IMG/VR virus record: IMGVR_UViG_3300032288_004815
Location: 1-64,000 of that record
Direction: 5' to 3' (one strand)
DNA: 64,000 nucleotides
Source: a virus
Under the pieces are notes generated by a model. That model did no database searches, was not told where the DNA came from, and saw only the letters and a list, made by a program, of their open reading frames with translations. Below, piece by piece: positions 30,044-38,884 of this stretch. A program made the position numbers and the translations under genes. Positions within the stretch are counted from its first letter, which is position 1; every line of letters starts with the position of its first letter.

Positions 30044-30878
30044 TAATGATGTAAATATCTTTTACACGGGCGGCAGCGGTGGATTTTTTTTATTACACAA
30101 TATTTTACTTTTGAATAAACATAATATATGCGTTCATTCACAGGCAATGAATCAAAGTTATATCAATTCAAAAGGAACTTTACTTTTAGATAAAGATAAT
30201 TTCGATACATTTAAAAGATTAGGCTGGCCGTCATATGAAGAATACTATAATCTTAATGTTTGGAATAAAAATTATATTAGTAAAATAAACGACTACACTT
30301 TGCAGGAAATATCAACAGTTGAAAAAATAAATGGATCAATAGGTCATCATTTACAAGACTATATGGATTTTGTAATTGATTTTTTAATTAAAAATCAATG
30401 GACAGAAACAGGATCGAAATGGAAGTGGAGTGAAATATGGCCAGATAATCTAAAAACATTAGAAACTTATTTTCATAATCATAGAAAATTTAAAATATAT
30501 TTTACTTGCAACGATATTGATCAATGGGTGACTTATCCTGGCACTAAAATTGTTTTGTATACAGACTTAAAGTCACAAATTAGATTAGCTTGGTACAAGA
30601 AAGCTAATTGGTTCTGTGATAAACATTTTCACAAAATGATAGAAACTAAAAAAATGATTAAACATCTAATACAAACTCATGATATTCAAAATCAAATTCA
30701 CACTTTAACAAAAAAAGCTATTAATATTTGCGATTATGCTATTAAATTACAAGATATCATTCACAGCCCGGATAAATTCCACTTTGTCACACAGGCTCAT
30801 AAAGATCTAAAATTTAGATGGTTGCAAAATCATCCCAACCATTTACTCAAGAAATGCCACATTGATTATCGCATTTAA
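30036..30878 (+). CDS. Sulfotransferase-like P-loop protein
   Basis: 280 residues from ATG 30036. NIFYTGGSGGFFLLHNILLL is a strand, glycine loop and helix in the place of the PAPS-binding loop of sulfotransferase-like phage proteins. KIYFTCNDIDQW and KIVLYTDLKSQIRLAW give the second strand and following helix. The truncated frame at 58753 has the same opening (FPGGASGHFIANL). No clear substrate site. Its 3' end overlaps the convergent radical SAM gene by 32 bases. Confidence 0.6.
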   Translation: MFNNDVNIFYTGGSGGFFLLHNILLLNKHNICVHSQAMNQSYINSKGTLLLDKDNFDTFKRLGWPSYEEYYNLNVWNKNYISKINDYTLQEISTVEKINGSIGHHLQDYMDFVIDFLIKNQWTETGSKWKWSEIWPDNLKTLETYFHNHRKFKIYFTCNDIDQWVTYPGTKIVLYTDLKSQIRLAWYKKANWFCDKHFHKMIETKKMIKHLIQTHDIQNQIHTLTKKAINICDYAIKLQDIIHSPDKFHFVTQAHKDLKFRWLQNHPNHLLKKCHIDYRI

Positions 30879-31878
30879 ATAACCTACCATTTAAGTAAGA
30901 AGATTTTAACCAGCTTTGTTCAACTGCATTAAACCAACCAATGGCAGTTTCTAAACCTTGTTCCAGTGCGTTATTATTTTTTGCCATAGTCTGTAGAAAC
31001 ATGTTATCATGTTGCCAAGGATATTGATAATCTAATTTTGGATAAAATCCTAACCAACAACAAGGATAAACTTCACCAGTGGCAGTTACATAAATTTGCT
31101 GTGATTGTTTTGCTGCACAATTTACTTGTTTTTTCACAGGCAATATTTTATACTGTATTAATCTCGTATCAGGCAAATCGCCGTTTTTACCCCATTCTTT
31201 CCAAATTTCAATTCTTTTTGGATATTCAAAATTAATCATGTTAGGCAAATTACCTATATGGTATACAAAATTACCATGTCTATCATAAACTGGGCCCGAA
31301 TCTCTACCATCATCAAGCAAATCAAACCGTTGAAAACCTAACTCTCTACTCATTTGTCTACAACGATCAATCTGATGTTTGTTGTGGTCAAATTTAATCA
31401 TACGCCATATTGCGGTACCACCTGCTTCAATAAATTTTTTAGCATTAGTTATTACGGTTTTCCAATTTGTATTTCGTCTGTATATAGTATGAGTATCTTC
31501 TAATCCATCTATTGCAAATCCTATTTGTATGTTAGGTATTTTACCCAGTTGTTCCCATAGCCCGATTCGGCCGCCCGATGCATTTGTGCTAATTTCTATT
31601 CGCAGTTGTGGGTTACACATGCTAAAATATTGAACTATAGCCAAATTATCTTTGGCAGTAATGAAATCGCCGAAATTACCGTTTATTAATATATGATCTA
31701 GTTGATTCAAAAAATCAGGTGTAAATATTTTTTTGGCTTGAACTAGAGTCATGTCAGTTACTGGATAACCTAAGTCTTCGTCGTAACCTGAAGAATTTCT
31801 TGGACACATTGGACAGGCAGCATTACATCGTGTACTGATTTCTAAATGTACACTGCGAATGTTATTATAGTCGATCAT
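30847..31878 (-). CDS. Radical SAM/SPASM-domain protein
   Basis: 343 residues. STRCNAACPMCPRN holds CxxxCxxC for the radical SAM 4Fe-4S cluster. INGNFGDF takes the place of GGEP, and the C-terminal CAAK..., GEVYPCCW and FKCDNQCG give the SPASM auxiliary-cluster cysteines. Such enzymes modify peptides, proteins or sugars. It is the downstream gene of the only minus-strand island and converges with the gene at 30036. Substrate unknown. Confidence 0.85.
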   Translation of the reverse strand: MIDYNNIRSVHLEISTRCNAACPMCPRNSSGYDEDLGYPVTDMTLVQAKKIFTPDFLNQLDHILINGNFGDFITAKDNLAIVQYFSMCNPQLRIEISTNASGGRIGLWEQLGKIPNIQIGFAIDGLEDTHTIYRRNTNWKTVITNAKKFIEAGGTAIWRMIKFDHNKHQIDRCRQMSRELGFQRFDLLDDGRDSGPVYDRHGNFVYHIGNLPNMINFEYPKRIEIWKEWGKNGDLPDTRLIQYKILPVKKQVNCAAKQSQQIYVTATGEVYPCCWLGFYPKLDYQYPWQHDNMFLQTMAKNNNALEQGLETAIGWFNAVEQSWLKSSYLNGRLFKCDNQCGIS

Positions 31879-31908
31879 ATTGTTATTTACGATCGACTAC
31901 TTTAACAG

Positions 31909-32649
31909 TTATATCTCTCGATATACCTTTAATACTTCTTTTACAGCAGGATGTCTTTGGATATCTCTTCCGGTAAGCTCTACTCCTGCTATATATTGAC
32001 AATTTTTGTAGTCTTCAACTAGTGCTTTGAAGTCTAATAGACCATTGTCGGGGTCTTGACGGTCCGCTTGTCGGGTGTCACCGGTAACAACCATTTTACT
32101 ATTTTCGCCTAAACGAGTTAACAGCATTTTCATCTGATTTGGTGTCGCGTTTTGCATTTCGTCTGCAATAATCCACGCATTTTTAAATGTCCGTCCTCGC
32201 ATGAATGCCAGTGGAGATATCTCTATAATTTGTTCGTCTAGCATTCGGGCTACTTCTTTTTTATCGTAATATTCATATAACACATCAAACAAAGGTCTAG
32301 TCCATGGTTCCATTTTTTGATTTAAATCACCAGGCAAAAAACCGTGTCGTTCATCGTCTACACCCACAGCAGGTCTTGTAAGAACAATTTTAGTTATACT
32401 GCCGTCTTTTAAGGCTTTTATTCCTGCTAACATAGCTAACATAGTTTTACCTGTACCAGCAGGGCCAGTGGCAAAAATTATTAGTTTGTTAGTGTCTGTG
32501 AGAAGATTAATATAGGTTTCTTGATTAAGTGTTTTGGGTAATAATTGAACTTGTCTTTTTTTGGTGTTATAGTAAGTGTTAATACTAACTACATTGTTTT
32601 CTACTTTTTGTTCAGGTTGGTAGAACAACCTACTCTTACGCTTCGACAA
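31909..32649 (-). CDS. phoH: PhoH-like ATPase
   Basis: About 246 residues. Walker A GPAGTGKT, then LTRPAVGVDDERHGFLPGDL, SPLAFMRGRTFKNAWIIADE (Walker B DE), QMKMLLTRLGENSKMVVTGD and the closing ELTGRDIQRHPAVKEVL, a full PhoH domain as in T4-like cyanophages. I prefer TTG 32649, which has GGAGGA just upstream; TTG 32661 would place that site inside the gene. PhoH is linked to phosphate starvation in E. coli; its phage role, perhaps RNA metabolism, is unsettled. Confidence 0.92.
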   Translation of the reverse strand: MSKRKSRLFYQPEQKVENNVVSINTYYNTKKRQVQLLPKTLNQETYINLLTDTNKLIIFATGPAGTGKTMLAMLAGIKALKDGSITKIVLTRPAVGVDDERHGFLPGDLNQKMEPWTRPLFDVLYEYYDKKEVARMLDEQIIEISPLAFMRGRTFKNAWIIADEMQNATPNQMKMLLTRLGENSKMVVTGDTRQADRQDPDNGLLDFKALVEDYKNCQYIAGVELTGRDIQRHPAVKEVLKVYREI

Positions 32650-32775
32650 TATGTCCTCCAAATGTGTAAATATGGACTCGAGTAGCGGACTCTAAACTCA
32701 GTGTCCACAATATTATTTAAAAATCGGATGAGATTACAAAACGCAGTTATAATTCTTGTAATACAGGACTAAGTA

Positions 32776-33498
32776 TTAGGCTAACTTGCTGTAAACAAAG
32801 TACAGTCTATCGTTAGCATCTTGCTTAAAAGTTTCTAATCTTAGATTATATTTGTCGGCAAACTCTTTCACTATGCTAAACGACCAGGGAAAGATATCAA
32901 CATATGGGCCTGTTTTATGCGTGATTCCAGGATTAGCTCTCAAATAAAAGTTACCTCCTGGTTTTAGAACACTAATACATTTTGAAAAACGAGCTTCAAT
33001 TTCATCACGACTGTTAAAATTTATACTGCCTAAAGCAATTAAAACATCGTGCTCACCTGTATAGTCTAATATGTCTACCATATAGTCAGCACAATTATTA
33101 TATGGATCAATACCTATTAAATTTTTAATTCTACCTTTAAAAGGATGATACCCACAGCCAATGTCTAAAACACTTTGAGGATTAAGTTGATTTATTTCGT
33201 CAGCTAGCTGCCAACCAGTATAATCATAGTCATTTGTACGGGGTTTCCAGATTTCTGCAAAAAATCTGTGAATGTATCGCTCACTTAAATCATGCGTAAT
33301 ATCTTTAAGAGTACCAAAATAATCGCAAGGCAAGCTTAATTCTGCCTCAACTATATCTTTAAATTTCCTATATCTTGCAGGAGTCCAGGGTAATTGATCT
33401 ACCAGAGTTGTTTCGTCAATTGAAATATTTGCATACTTGGGCAAATTAAATGCAGACTGCAAATTTTTTTGTAAAAGAGTAAAAATTTTCGTATTCAT
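32776..33498 (-). CDS. SAM-dependent methyltransferase
   Basis: 240 residues. VLDIGCGYHPFKG is motif I (GxGxxxxG-like), LIGIDPY the acidic loop after strand 2, and SVLKPGGNFYLRANPGI the motif after strand 5. These are class I methyltransferase features. The N-terminal 90 residues are unlike known DNA methyltransferases, and no DPPY or PC motif is visible, so a small-molecule, protein or lipid target is more likely. First gene of the minus-strand island. A 126-bp gap to phoH shows no clear promoter. Confidence 0.8.
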   Translation of the reverse strand: MNTKIFTLLQKNLQSAFNLPKYANISIDETTLVDQLPWTPARYRKFKDIVEAELSLPCDYFGTLKDITHDLSERYIHRFFAEIWKPRTNDYDYTGWQLADEINQLNPQSVLDIGCGYHPFKGRIKNLIGIDPYNNCADYMVDILDYTGEHDVLIALGSINFNSRDEIEARFSKCISVLKPGGNFYLRANPGITHKTGPYVDIFPWSFSIVKEFADKYNLRLETFKQDANDRLYFVYSKLA

Positions 33499-33518
33499 AA
33501 TAAATTTTTTTGTTTAGA

Positions 33519-33525
33519 CTAAATA
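33519..33525 (+). promoter_or_regulatory. Late-like motif CTAAATA before TctC gene
   Basis: CTAAATA 56 bases before the receptor ATG. TTTTGTT (33508-33514) and AACAAAA (33538-33544) enclose it as a weak stem. AT-rich surroundings lower confidence. Confidence 0.35.
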
Positions 33526-33580
33526 TTTTTGTATTCGAACAAAATTTTTCAAGTAAAGTATTTAATCTATAAGGAACATC

Positions 33581-34540
33581 ATGAAACAATTTTTATCATT
33601 ATTAGCTTTAGTGCCGGCCATGGCTTTGGCTTGGCAACCAACTAAACCTGTTACAGTAATATTTCCCAATGGTCCCGGAGCAGGCAATGAAATATCATTT
33701 CGTATTGTAGCAGAACAAATTGAACGAACTTCGAATGTAAAGTTTGTGTCAGAATATAAACCAGGAGCCGACGGTAATATTGCTGGCAATTATTTTAATT
33801 CGTTACTGCCCGACGGACATACTATCATGGTACCTGCCTGTCAAAGCAATTGGGTAACACCAGATATTTGGTATAGTAAAATGGTCAAATATGATGCACA
33901 AAATTGGGAGCCTGTGGCAAACATTGCAAGAAGTCCACTGGCATTTTGGGCTAATCCTAAAAGTCCAATTAATACTCCTGAAGATTTGGTCAAATTAATT
34001 AACAGTAAATCCAGACCTGTAAACATAGCAATCGGCGGTGGCGGGCATAAACTAGCAGTAGAATATCTGACTACTTATTTGTCAGTTCCAGGTGGTGACC
34101 GTGTAGAAACACCCATGTACAAAGGACCCGCACAAGCACTGTTAGATGTTATGGGAGGTTCTGTAGAATTTGGTGTAACTCCAGTAGCAGTAGGCTACCC
34201 CCATGTTCAAGCAGGAAAACTAAAACTAATTGGTATTGCAGATACTAGAGTTTTACCAGGATTAGAAAAATATCCTTTAATGACTGCTGTTGTGCCCAAT
34301 CTCAGTATACACGGCTGCTGGAACATTGTGCTGCCCCCAGGAACACCCCAAGAAATACAGTCTTGGTACAATAAAAATTTTGTACCTGTAATAAGAAATG
34401 CACAGTCTGCAGAAAAATTTAAAGAAAATATGATGTACATAACTGTCAACGAGCATTCGCCCGAAGGAGTTAGAGCCAGTATGCATAAACTTAGACAACA
34501 ATGGCAACCCATTGCAAAGAAAATTAATCCACAACAATGA
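33581..34540 (+). CDS. TctC/Bug-family periplasmic solute-binding protein
   Basis: 319 residues. Signal peptide MKQFLSLLALVPAMALA, then PTKPVTVIFPNGPGAGNEIS and YKPGADGNIAGNYF, the usual opening of tripartite tricarboxylate transporter receptors. GPAQALLDVMGGSVEFGVTP with QAGKLKLIGIAD continues the fold to the C-terminus. Length equals host Bug proteins. They capture carboxylates and other small molecules and hand them to TctAB. The TctA and TctB genes are absent, so the phage protein would rely on host transporters or act alone. This family is hugely expanded in Burkholderiales. Confidence 0.9.
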   Translation: MKQFLSLLALVPAMALAWQPTKPVTVIFPNGPGAGNEISFRIVAEQIERTSNVKFVSEYKPGADGNIAGNYFNSLLPDGHTIMVPACQSNWVTPDIWYSKMVKYDAQNWEPVANIARSPLAFWANPKSPINTPEDLVKLINSKSRPVNIAIGGGGHKLAVEYLTTYLSVPGGDRVETPMYKGPAQALLDVMGGSVEFGVTPVAVGYPHVQAGKLKLIGIADTRVLPGLEKYPLMTAVVPNLSIHGCWNIVLPPGTPQEIQSWYNKNFVPVIRNAQSAEKFKENMMYITVNEHSPEGVRASMHKLRQQWQPIAKKINPQQ

Positions 34541-35157
34541 AATATATTTTTGTGTCTGGCGCTCCAGGATCTAAGTGGAGCAGTGTAGTTAAAAACATTT
34601 ACTATAGTTCTAGTATTGACTCAAGTGACGCAAGCCCTAGTCGAGAATATTACCATGATGCCACTGGAGAAATGCAGCTCATGCACATGGGGGTATATTG
34701 GGGACCAGCTATGGAATTTGGAGACTGGTTTGAAAATCTTGATCAGTACTCGAAAGAAACCAACGAAGCTGAATTTGATCGTCCATTCTCGGGTAAAGGC
34801 ATAAGGATTATCAAAAGTCATGTGTTTGGTTATCATATAGATTACATTAAAAAAACTTGGCCAGACTGTCCAATTGTGCTTATAGATAGGTCAGATGATG
34901 CCTGTTTAGGCTGGTGGGTAAAGTGCGGAGAATTTAAAATTACCTATCCTTTGTATCGTGATTATTACAAAGATCTTAGACAAATGGCTGAATGTATTCG
35001 TAAGGAAAACCTGGGCAACAGGCGGGCTGCTAGAGAATGGCCCAGTAAGACTGTAGAAACAAACTTGCAGTTATCAAGATTACTGGGACTTTCGGACCCT
35101 CCACTATGTTATCGGCAAGATTACACTGCATCAGATATAAAGGTAACAGTTATATGA
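34537..35157 (+). CDS. Sulfotransferase-like protein
   Basis: 206 residues. YIFVSGAPGSKWSSVVKNIY gives strand, phosphate loop and helix of the PAPS-binding site, and CPIVLIDRSDDACLGWW the second PAPS-contacting strand (R/S after it). IRIIKSHVFGYH resembles the core IKSH strand seen in phage sulfotransferases. Often found next to a 2OG-oxygenase in cyanophages, as here. Acceptor unknown. Confidence 0.72.
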   Translation: MKYIFVSGAPGSKWSSVVKNIYYSSSIDSSDASPSREYYHDATGEMQLMHMGVYWGPAMEFGDWFENLDQYSKETNEAEFDRPFSGKGIRIIKSHVFGYHIDYIKKTWPDCPIVLIDRSDDACLGWWVKCGEFKITYPLYRDYYKDLRQMAECIRKENLGNRRAAREWPSKTVETNLQLSRLLGLSDPPLCYRQDYTASDIKVTVI

Positions 35158-35807
35158 AGTCCAATTGGGAATTGACCAAAGCTCGTAGCCAATATCATTT
35201 TGATACCGATAAGTGGAATCCTAAATGGGATCGTGTAGAAAGAATTGGGTCTATTCCAGTTACTTGGAAAAGCGAATTACTTGAAGTAATACAGTCAGCA
35301 CTGCCTGTAACTTGGCGAACAAGGGGCAGAAACAATGATCCTTTAAAACGCCAAGATATAGAGTATGATCAAGAAGATTATGATTTAGAACAACAGGGCT
35401 ACGGCAAAGATTATGTAATAACGAATTTAACATATTCATTGCCCTCAGTATTTCAGTCTATTGCAGATAAATTTTGTTTAGAAAACTGTATGGCTCGTGT
35501 GCATGTACAGCAGCCAGGGCAAGTATGGAATTTGCATTTAGACAAGTTAGAAAAATGGATGCCCGAAGACCCCACAAAAGTAGTTAGATATTTTGTACAA
35601 TTAACAGACTGGCAACAGGGTCATTTTTGGAATTTTGGCAACTATACTTGGTGGGGATGGCATGCAGGGGATGTTACAACTTTTGACTGGTTGAATGTTC
35701 CCCACAGCACCGCCAATGCAGGGCACACAGCCCGAGCAACACTACAAATTACAGGTTTAAAAACTATCAAAACTCAAGAGTATTTGAACTCTCTTGAATA
35801 TAAATAA
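35154..35807 (+). CDS. 2OG-Fe(II) oxygenase-like protein (aspartyl-hydroxylase type)
   Basis: 217 residues from ATG 35154 (ATGA overlap). VWNLHLDKLEKW supplies HxD, FDWLNVPHSTAN the distal His, and GHTARATLQITG the 2-oxoglutarate-binding Arg. WNFGNYTWWGWHAGDVTTF is the double-stranded beta-helix core block. Family known in T4-like cyanophages. The neighbouring sulfotransferase suggests a joint modification pathway; substrate unknown. Confidence 0.75.
   Translation: MKSNWELTKARSQYHFDTDKWNPKWDRVERIGSIPVTWKSELLEVIQSALPVTWRTRGRNNDPLKRQDIEYDQEDYDLEQQGYGKDYVITNLTYSLPSVFQSIADKFCLENCMARVHVQQPGQVWNLHLDKLEKWMPEDPTKVVRYFVQLTDWQQGHFWNFGNYTWWGWHAGDVTTFDWLNVPHSTANAGHTARATLQITGLKTIKTQEYLNSLEYK
35799..35806 (+). 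promoter_or_regulatory. Late promoter motif TATAAATA
   Basis: Perfect T4 late -10, six bases before the ATG at 35812. A hairpin TCAAGAG (35774-35780) with CTCTTGA (35791-35797) lies directly upstream and could stop or slow read-through from the genes before. Confidence 0.45.
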
Positions 35808-35811
35808 CTAC

Positions 35812-36342
35812 ATGCCTGCAAATATTAAAAAAATATTAGATAATACCAAAGATATCTACATGACTGACAGCAGTTTAGAAACTCTGCTGGATTTTGAGCG
35901 TGTATTAGATGACATGGACTTGTACGCTTTTCCCAATTGGAAAAAAGGAGAATTAGTTGAAGGTCCTGTGTATGAAAAATATTTCGTAACTTGTACTTTT
36001 ATGTATGATTACAAAGACATGCCAGATCCTGATGGTGGTGAAAGATTATTAAACTATGGCTGCGAAATAACTTACAAAAAAGATACCTTAGAGTACCCTG
36101 TACAAGTTAAAAGCCCCGATGATTTTAAACCTGGTACAAAAGTTCCCCGACTAGTCAGTAAGCCAATTTGGCTTGTTTCTATTACTATGCCCAAACAGCT
36201 AATGACTGACATAGAACAAGGCAGTATAGAACTAGAGAACGACTTGTTAGACCAAGAAGAAATTGAACAAGCAGCTGAACAAGGTGAAACAAATGATGTG
36301 TTTCAGCAAGACATGGAGCAACAAAATGCACCCGCTATCTAA
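35812..36342 (+). CDS. Conserved T4-like marine phage protein
   Basis: 176 residues from ATG 35812. DSSLETLLDFERVLDDMDLY, WKKGELVEGP, DMPDPDGGERLLNYGC and KSPDDFKPG are blocks I recall from many T4-like phages, next to a partner like the following gene. C-terminal acidic tail rich in Gln and Glu. Possibly structural; no function known to me. Confidence 0.68.
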   Translation: MPANIKKILDNTKDIYMTDSSLETLLDFERVLDDMDLYAFPNWKKGELVEGPVYEKYFVTCTFMYDYKDMPDPDGGERLLNYGCEITYKKDTLEYPVQVKSPDDFKPGTKVPRLVSKPIWLVSITMPKQLMTDIEQGSIELENDLLDQEEIEQAAEQGETNDVFQQDMEQQNAPAI

Positions 36343-36886
36343 GCTATTTGAAGGTCTTGAACAAGGAGACCTTAAAAGACTGATAATTCCTGAGCTGCAC
36401 ATTGATGAATTCAAAAGTAAAATGGGTACCGATGAAGATATCATTGTTGTTAGTTTTAAAGTTAAAGAAAAACAGCCAGCAAATGCCTTAATGGTATTCA
36501 TGGAAACAGGTTATGAATTCATATTAGACGGAGATGTAAGTTCAGGGGTCATGGATGATGGCGATTATATTGTATTTGCAGAAATAGAAAGAAACCGTGA
36601 AGCTCCAAAACTTATTATGCGTCTAATAGATGATATTTTAAATTTAACCGATCAAGATATAACAGAGTGGCAATTTCAATATAGAAAGAATGCCAAGCTA
36701 TATGATTTAACTGAAGAAAACATTGCAAACATAGTGCCTTTGGAACCAAAGATTTATAAACAAAAATTCAAAGACAGCAACAATGAAATTACAGCCATGC
36801 AAGAAGCTGCTAGAGTACCTATCAACAAAACTGCCCCAATCAATTCATGGACAGAGCACTTACGAGTAGCAGCAGGCCTGAAGTAA
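36326..36886 (+). CDS. Conserved T4-like phage protein
   Basis: 186 residues from ATG 36326. PELHIDEFKSKMGTDEDIIV, VSFKVKEKQPANAL, LDGDVSSGVMDDGDYIVFAE and EWQFQYRKNAKLYDLTEENI are conserved blocks with the preceding gene in T4-like marine phages. The pair likely acts together in virion assembly; inference from co-occurrence. Confidence 0.68.
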   Translation: MHPLSKLFEGLEQGDLKRLIIPELHIDEFKSKMGTDEDIIVVSFKVKEKQPANALMVFMETGYEFILDGDVSSGVMDDGDYIVFAEIERNREAPKLIMRLIDDILNLTDQDITEWQFQYRKNAKLYDLTEENIANIVPLEPKIYKQKFKDSNNEITAMQEAARVPINKTAPINSWTEHLRVAAGLK

Positions 36887-37746
36887 TTGATATAATTGTA
36901 GTTGCATATCGCAATGACATTTTTCTATTAGAACTTCAAGCTAGATCAATTTCCTTATACTTTCCACAGGAACGCATTGGCAATATTTACATATGTGTAA
37001 ATGATGAAGATCATTATTGTACAGATATAAACCTAGACTGGTGGGGCGAAAATAAAACAAAAGTAAAAATTATTGCCCGTAGCAATTTTGGGTCCGATCC
37101 TAGTTTAGATGGTTGGAGAAGTCAACAACTTTATAAATTATTACTGGCTAATCAAGCCAAATCAAACTGGAGCCTGTGTTTAGACAGTAAAACTTGTTTT
37201 GTACAAAAGTTAGACTGGAACAGTTTATTTGACCAGTTGGGACGAGTAAATTTTAAACATTTGCCAACAATTAATGCTTTTCTATCCGCACAGTATTTTA
37301 TAGAAGAATATTTTCAAATTTCTTGCCCTCAAGTGCTAGGACCAGGCGGGGTGCCTTTTATGTTTCACACAACCACAGTAAACTCTATGATCAGTGAAAT
37401 TCCAGATTTTTTTAACTTCTTTTGTCAAAATGTTAAGAGTCCCAATGAGTTAACAGAATTTATGCTGTATACTGGTTTTGTGCTTTACAAATATGGCAAA
37501 TTTGATGACTTATACACCGACAATCAATACTACAGTATTTTCAATTTAGCAGATTTTCAAGTAAAAGATTTTGATAAAACATGGAGTTGTACAAAACAAT
37601 CTAATTTACTAACTGCCAGTGTACAAGAAAGAGCTTACCCTAATTTATCCAATGAACAATTTGATATTTGGGTAGATTTTTTGCAGAACAAAAACTTACT
37701 GACCAAAGATGATGCAATAGTCCAAAAGCTAAATACTTTGAGATAA
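36847..37746 (+). CDS. Glycosyltransferase-like protein (DUF6492-like)
   Basis: 299 residues. DIIVVAYRNDIFLLELQARS, NIYICVNDEDHY and WSLCLDSKTCFVQ follow the layout of a GT-A fold, with LDSK in place of the usual DxD. GPGGVPFMFHTTTV lies in the acceptor half. Overlaps the previous gene by 40 bases. Sugar donor and target unknown; another glycosyltransferase-like gene is at 44501. Confidence 0.55.
   Translation: MDRALTSSSRPEVIDIIVVAYRNDIFLLELQARSISLYFPQERIGNIYICVNDEDHYCTDINLDWWGENKTKVKIIARSNFGSDPSLDGWRSQQLYKLLLANQAKSNWSLCLDSKTCFVQKLDWNSLFDQLGRVNFKHLPTINAFLSAQYFIEEYFQISCPQVLGPGGVPFMFHTTTVNSMISEIPDFFNFFCQNVKSPNELTEFMLYTGFVLYKYGKFDDLYTDNQYYSIFNLADFQVKDFDKTWSCTKQSNLLTASVQERAYPNLSNEQFDIWVDFLQNKNLLTKDDAIVQKLNTLR
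37728..37735 (+). promoter_or_regulatory. Late promoter motif before endolysin
   Basis: GCTAAATA, 28 bases before the endolysin ATG, with GAGGAG as ribosome site between them. Position and target gene fit late lysis expression. Confidence 0.5.
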
Positions 37747-37763
37747 TATTTCGAGGAGTTTTT

Positions 37764-38396
37764 ATGGCCAATGGATTCGATTTTGATTTCACAGTAGATA
37801 AACTTAATGAATGTGTACATGGTAACCCATACATTCAGCAATGGTATAGCGCATTTTGCAAAATACTGCCCGATTATGAAATTCATACTATTCCCCGTGT
37901 AGCAGCGTTTGTGGCACAAACAGCACACGAAAGTGGGGGATTTAAGTTTATCACAGAAAACTTAAATTACAAAGCAGCTAGTCTACGCCGAGTATGGCCT
38001 AAATATTTTCCCGACGACGAAACTGCTGCAAGATATGCAAATAAACCTGAAATGATTGCTAACCGTGCTTACGGAAATAGAATGGGCAATGGTCCTGAAG
38101 AATCTGGCGACGGTTGGCGTTATCGTGGCAAAGGCCTTATTCAGCTTACTGGCAAAGACAATTATACTCGTTATGCAGAAAGCTTAGAAATTAGCGTTGA
38201 AGAAGCAGCAGAACATTTAACAACCTTTGAAGGTTGTGTACAATCAGCAGCTTGGTTTTGGGAAGCAAATAATCTAAACACTTGGGCAGATAAAGGTGAT
38301 ATACTTACACTGACCAAACGCATTAATGGTGGCACCTTAGGTTTAGAAGATCGCATCAAACATTACAAACATGCAATGGAAGTGTTTAACAGCTGA
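37764..38396 (+). CDS. Endolysin, glycoside hydrolase family 19 (chitinase-like)
   Basis: 210 residues. AAFVAQTAHESGGFKFITEN carries the catalytic Glu of GH19, and YRGKGLIQLTGKDNYTRYAE the substrate-binding block. NLNYKAASLRRVWPKYFP is typical of phage members that cut peptidoglycan. No signal peptide, so it needs a holin. The ribosome site is GAGGAG. Heads the lysis cassette with spanin-like and holin genes. Confidence 0.92.
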   Translation: MANGFDFDFTVDKLNECVHGNPYIQQWYSAFCKILPDYEIHTIPRVAAFVAQTAHESGGFKFITENLNYKAASLRRVWPKYFPDDETAARYANKPEMIANRAYGNRMGNGPEESGDGWRYRGKGLIQLTGKDNYTRYAESLEISVEEAAEHLTTFEGCVQSAAWFWEANNLNTWADKGDILTLTKRINGGTLGLEDRIKHYKHAMEVFNS

Positions 38397-38884
38397 TGTT
38401 TTTTTTAAGTTTTGTACCCGACGCTTGGTTAGAAATGGCAGTAAATGCCATGTTAATCACGGGCGCAATCTTAACATTTTTAAGCTTTTTTATTATTAAC
38501 AGGATATTAAGTTTTTGGCCTGGACTGTCGCCTTATTATCATGTTTTACAGATAGTCAGTGCTGCCATGTTGCTTGGCGGTGTCTATTTTAAAGGTAGTT
38601 ATCACACTGAAGCGCAATGGCGTGCAAAAGTTGCAGCAGCGGAAGAAAAAGTAAAAATTGCGGAAAAGCAAGCTGCCGAAGCCACAGGCAAAATTGAAAC
38701 TAAAGTTGTGACAAAAACAAAAGTAATAAAAGACAAAGCAGAAATAATTGAAAAAGAAATTGTAAAAGAAATTGTTAAATTCGACACAAAATTTGTGCCT
38801 GGGGGCGAATGTGAAATTCCAAAAGAATTTATTCTACTGCACAATCGTTCTGCAGAATCTCCCGCAGTCAAGGATAAAAAATAA
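38396..38884 (+). CDS. Putative inner-membrane spanin (Rz-like) protein
   Basis: 162 residues. Two hydrophobic spans (about 14-36 and 46-62), then a long Lys/Glu/Ala coiled coil (residues 70-125) and an end with IPKEFILLHNRSAE, similar in form to the end of phage Rz-like proteins (PxxFxxxH..A). Followed by two small lipoprotein-like genes, matching an Rz/Rz1 layout. It would link inner and outer membranes at lysis; inferred. Confidence 0.62.
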   Translation: MFFLSFVPDAWLEMAVNAMLITGAILTFLSFFIINRILSFWPGLSPYYHVLQIVSAAMLLGGVYFKGSYHTEAQWRAKVAAAEEKVKIAEKQAAEATGKIETKVVTKTKVIKDKAEIIEKEIVKEIVKFDTKFVPGGECEIPKEFILLHNRSAESPAVKDKK

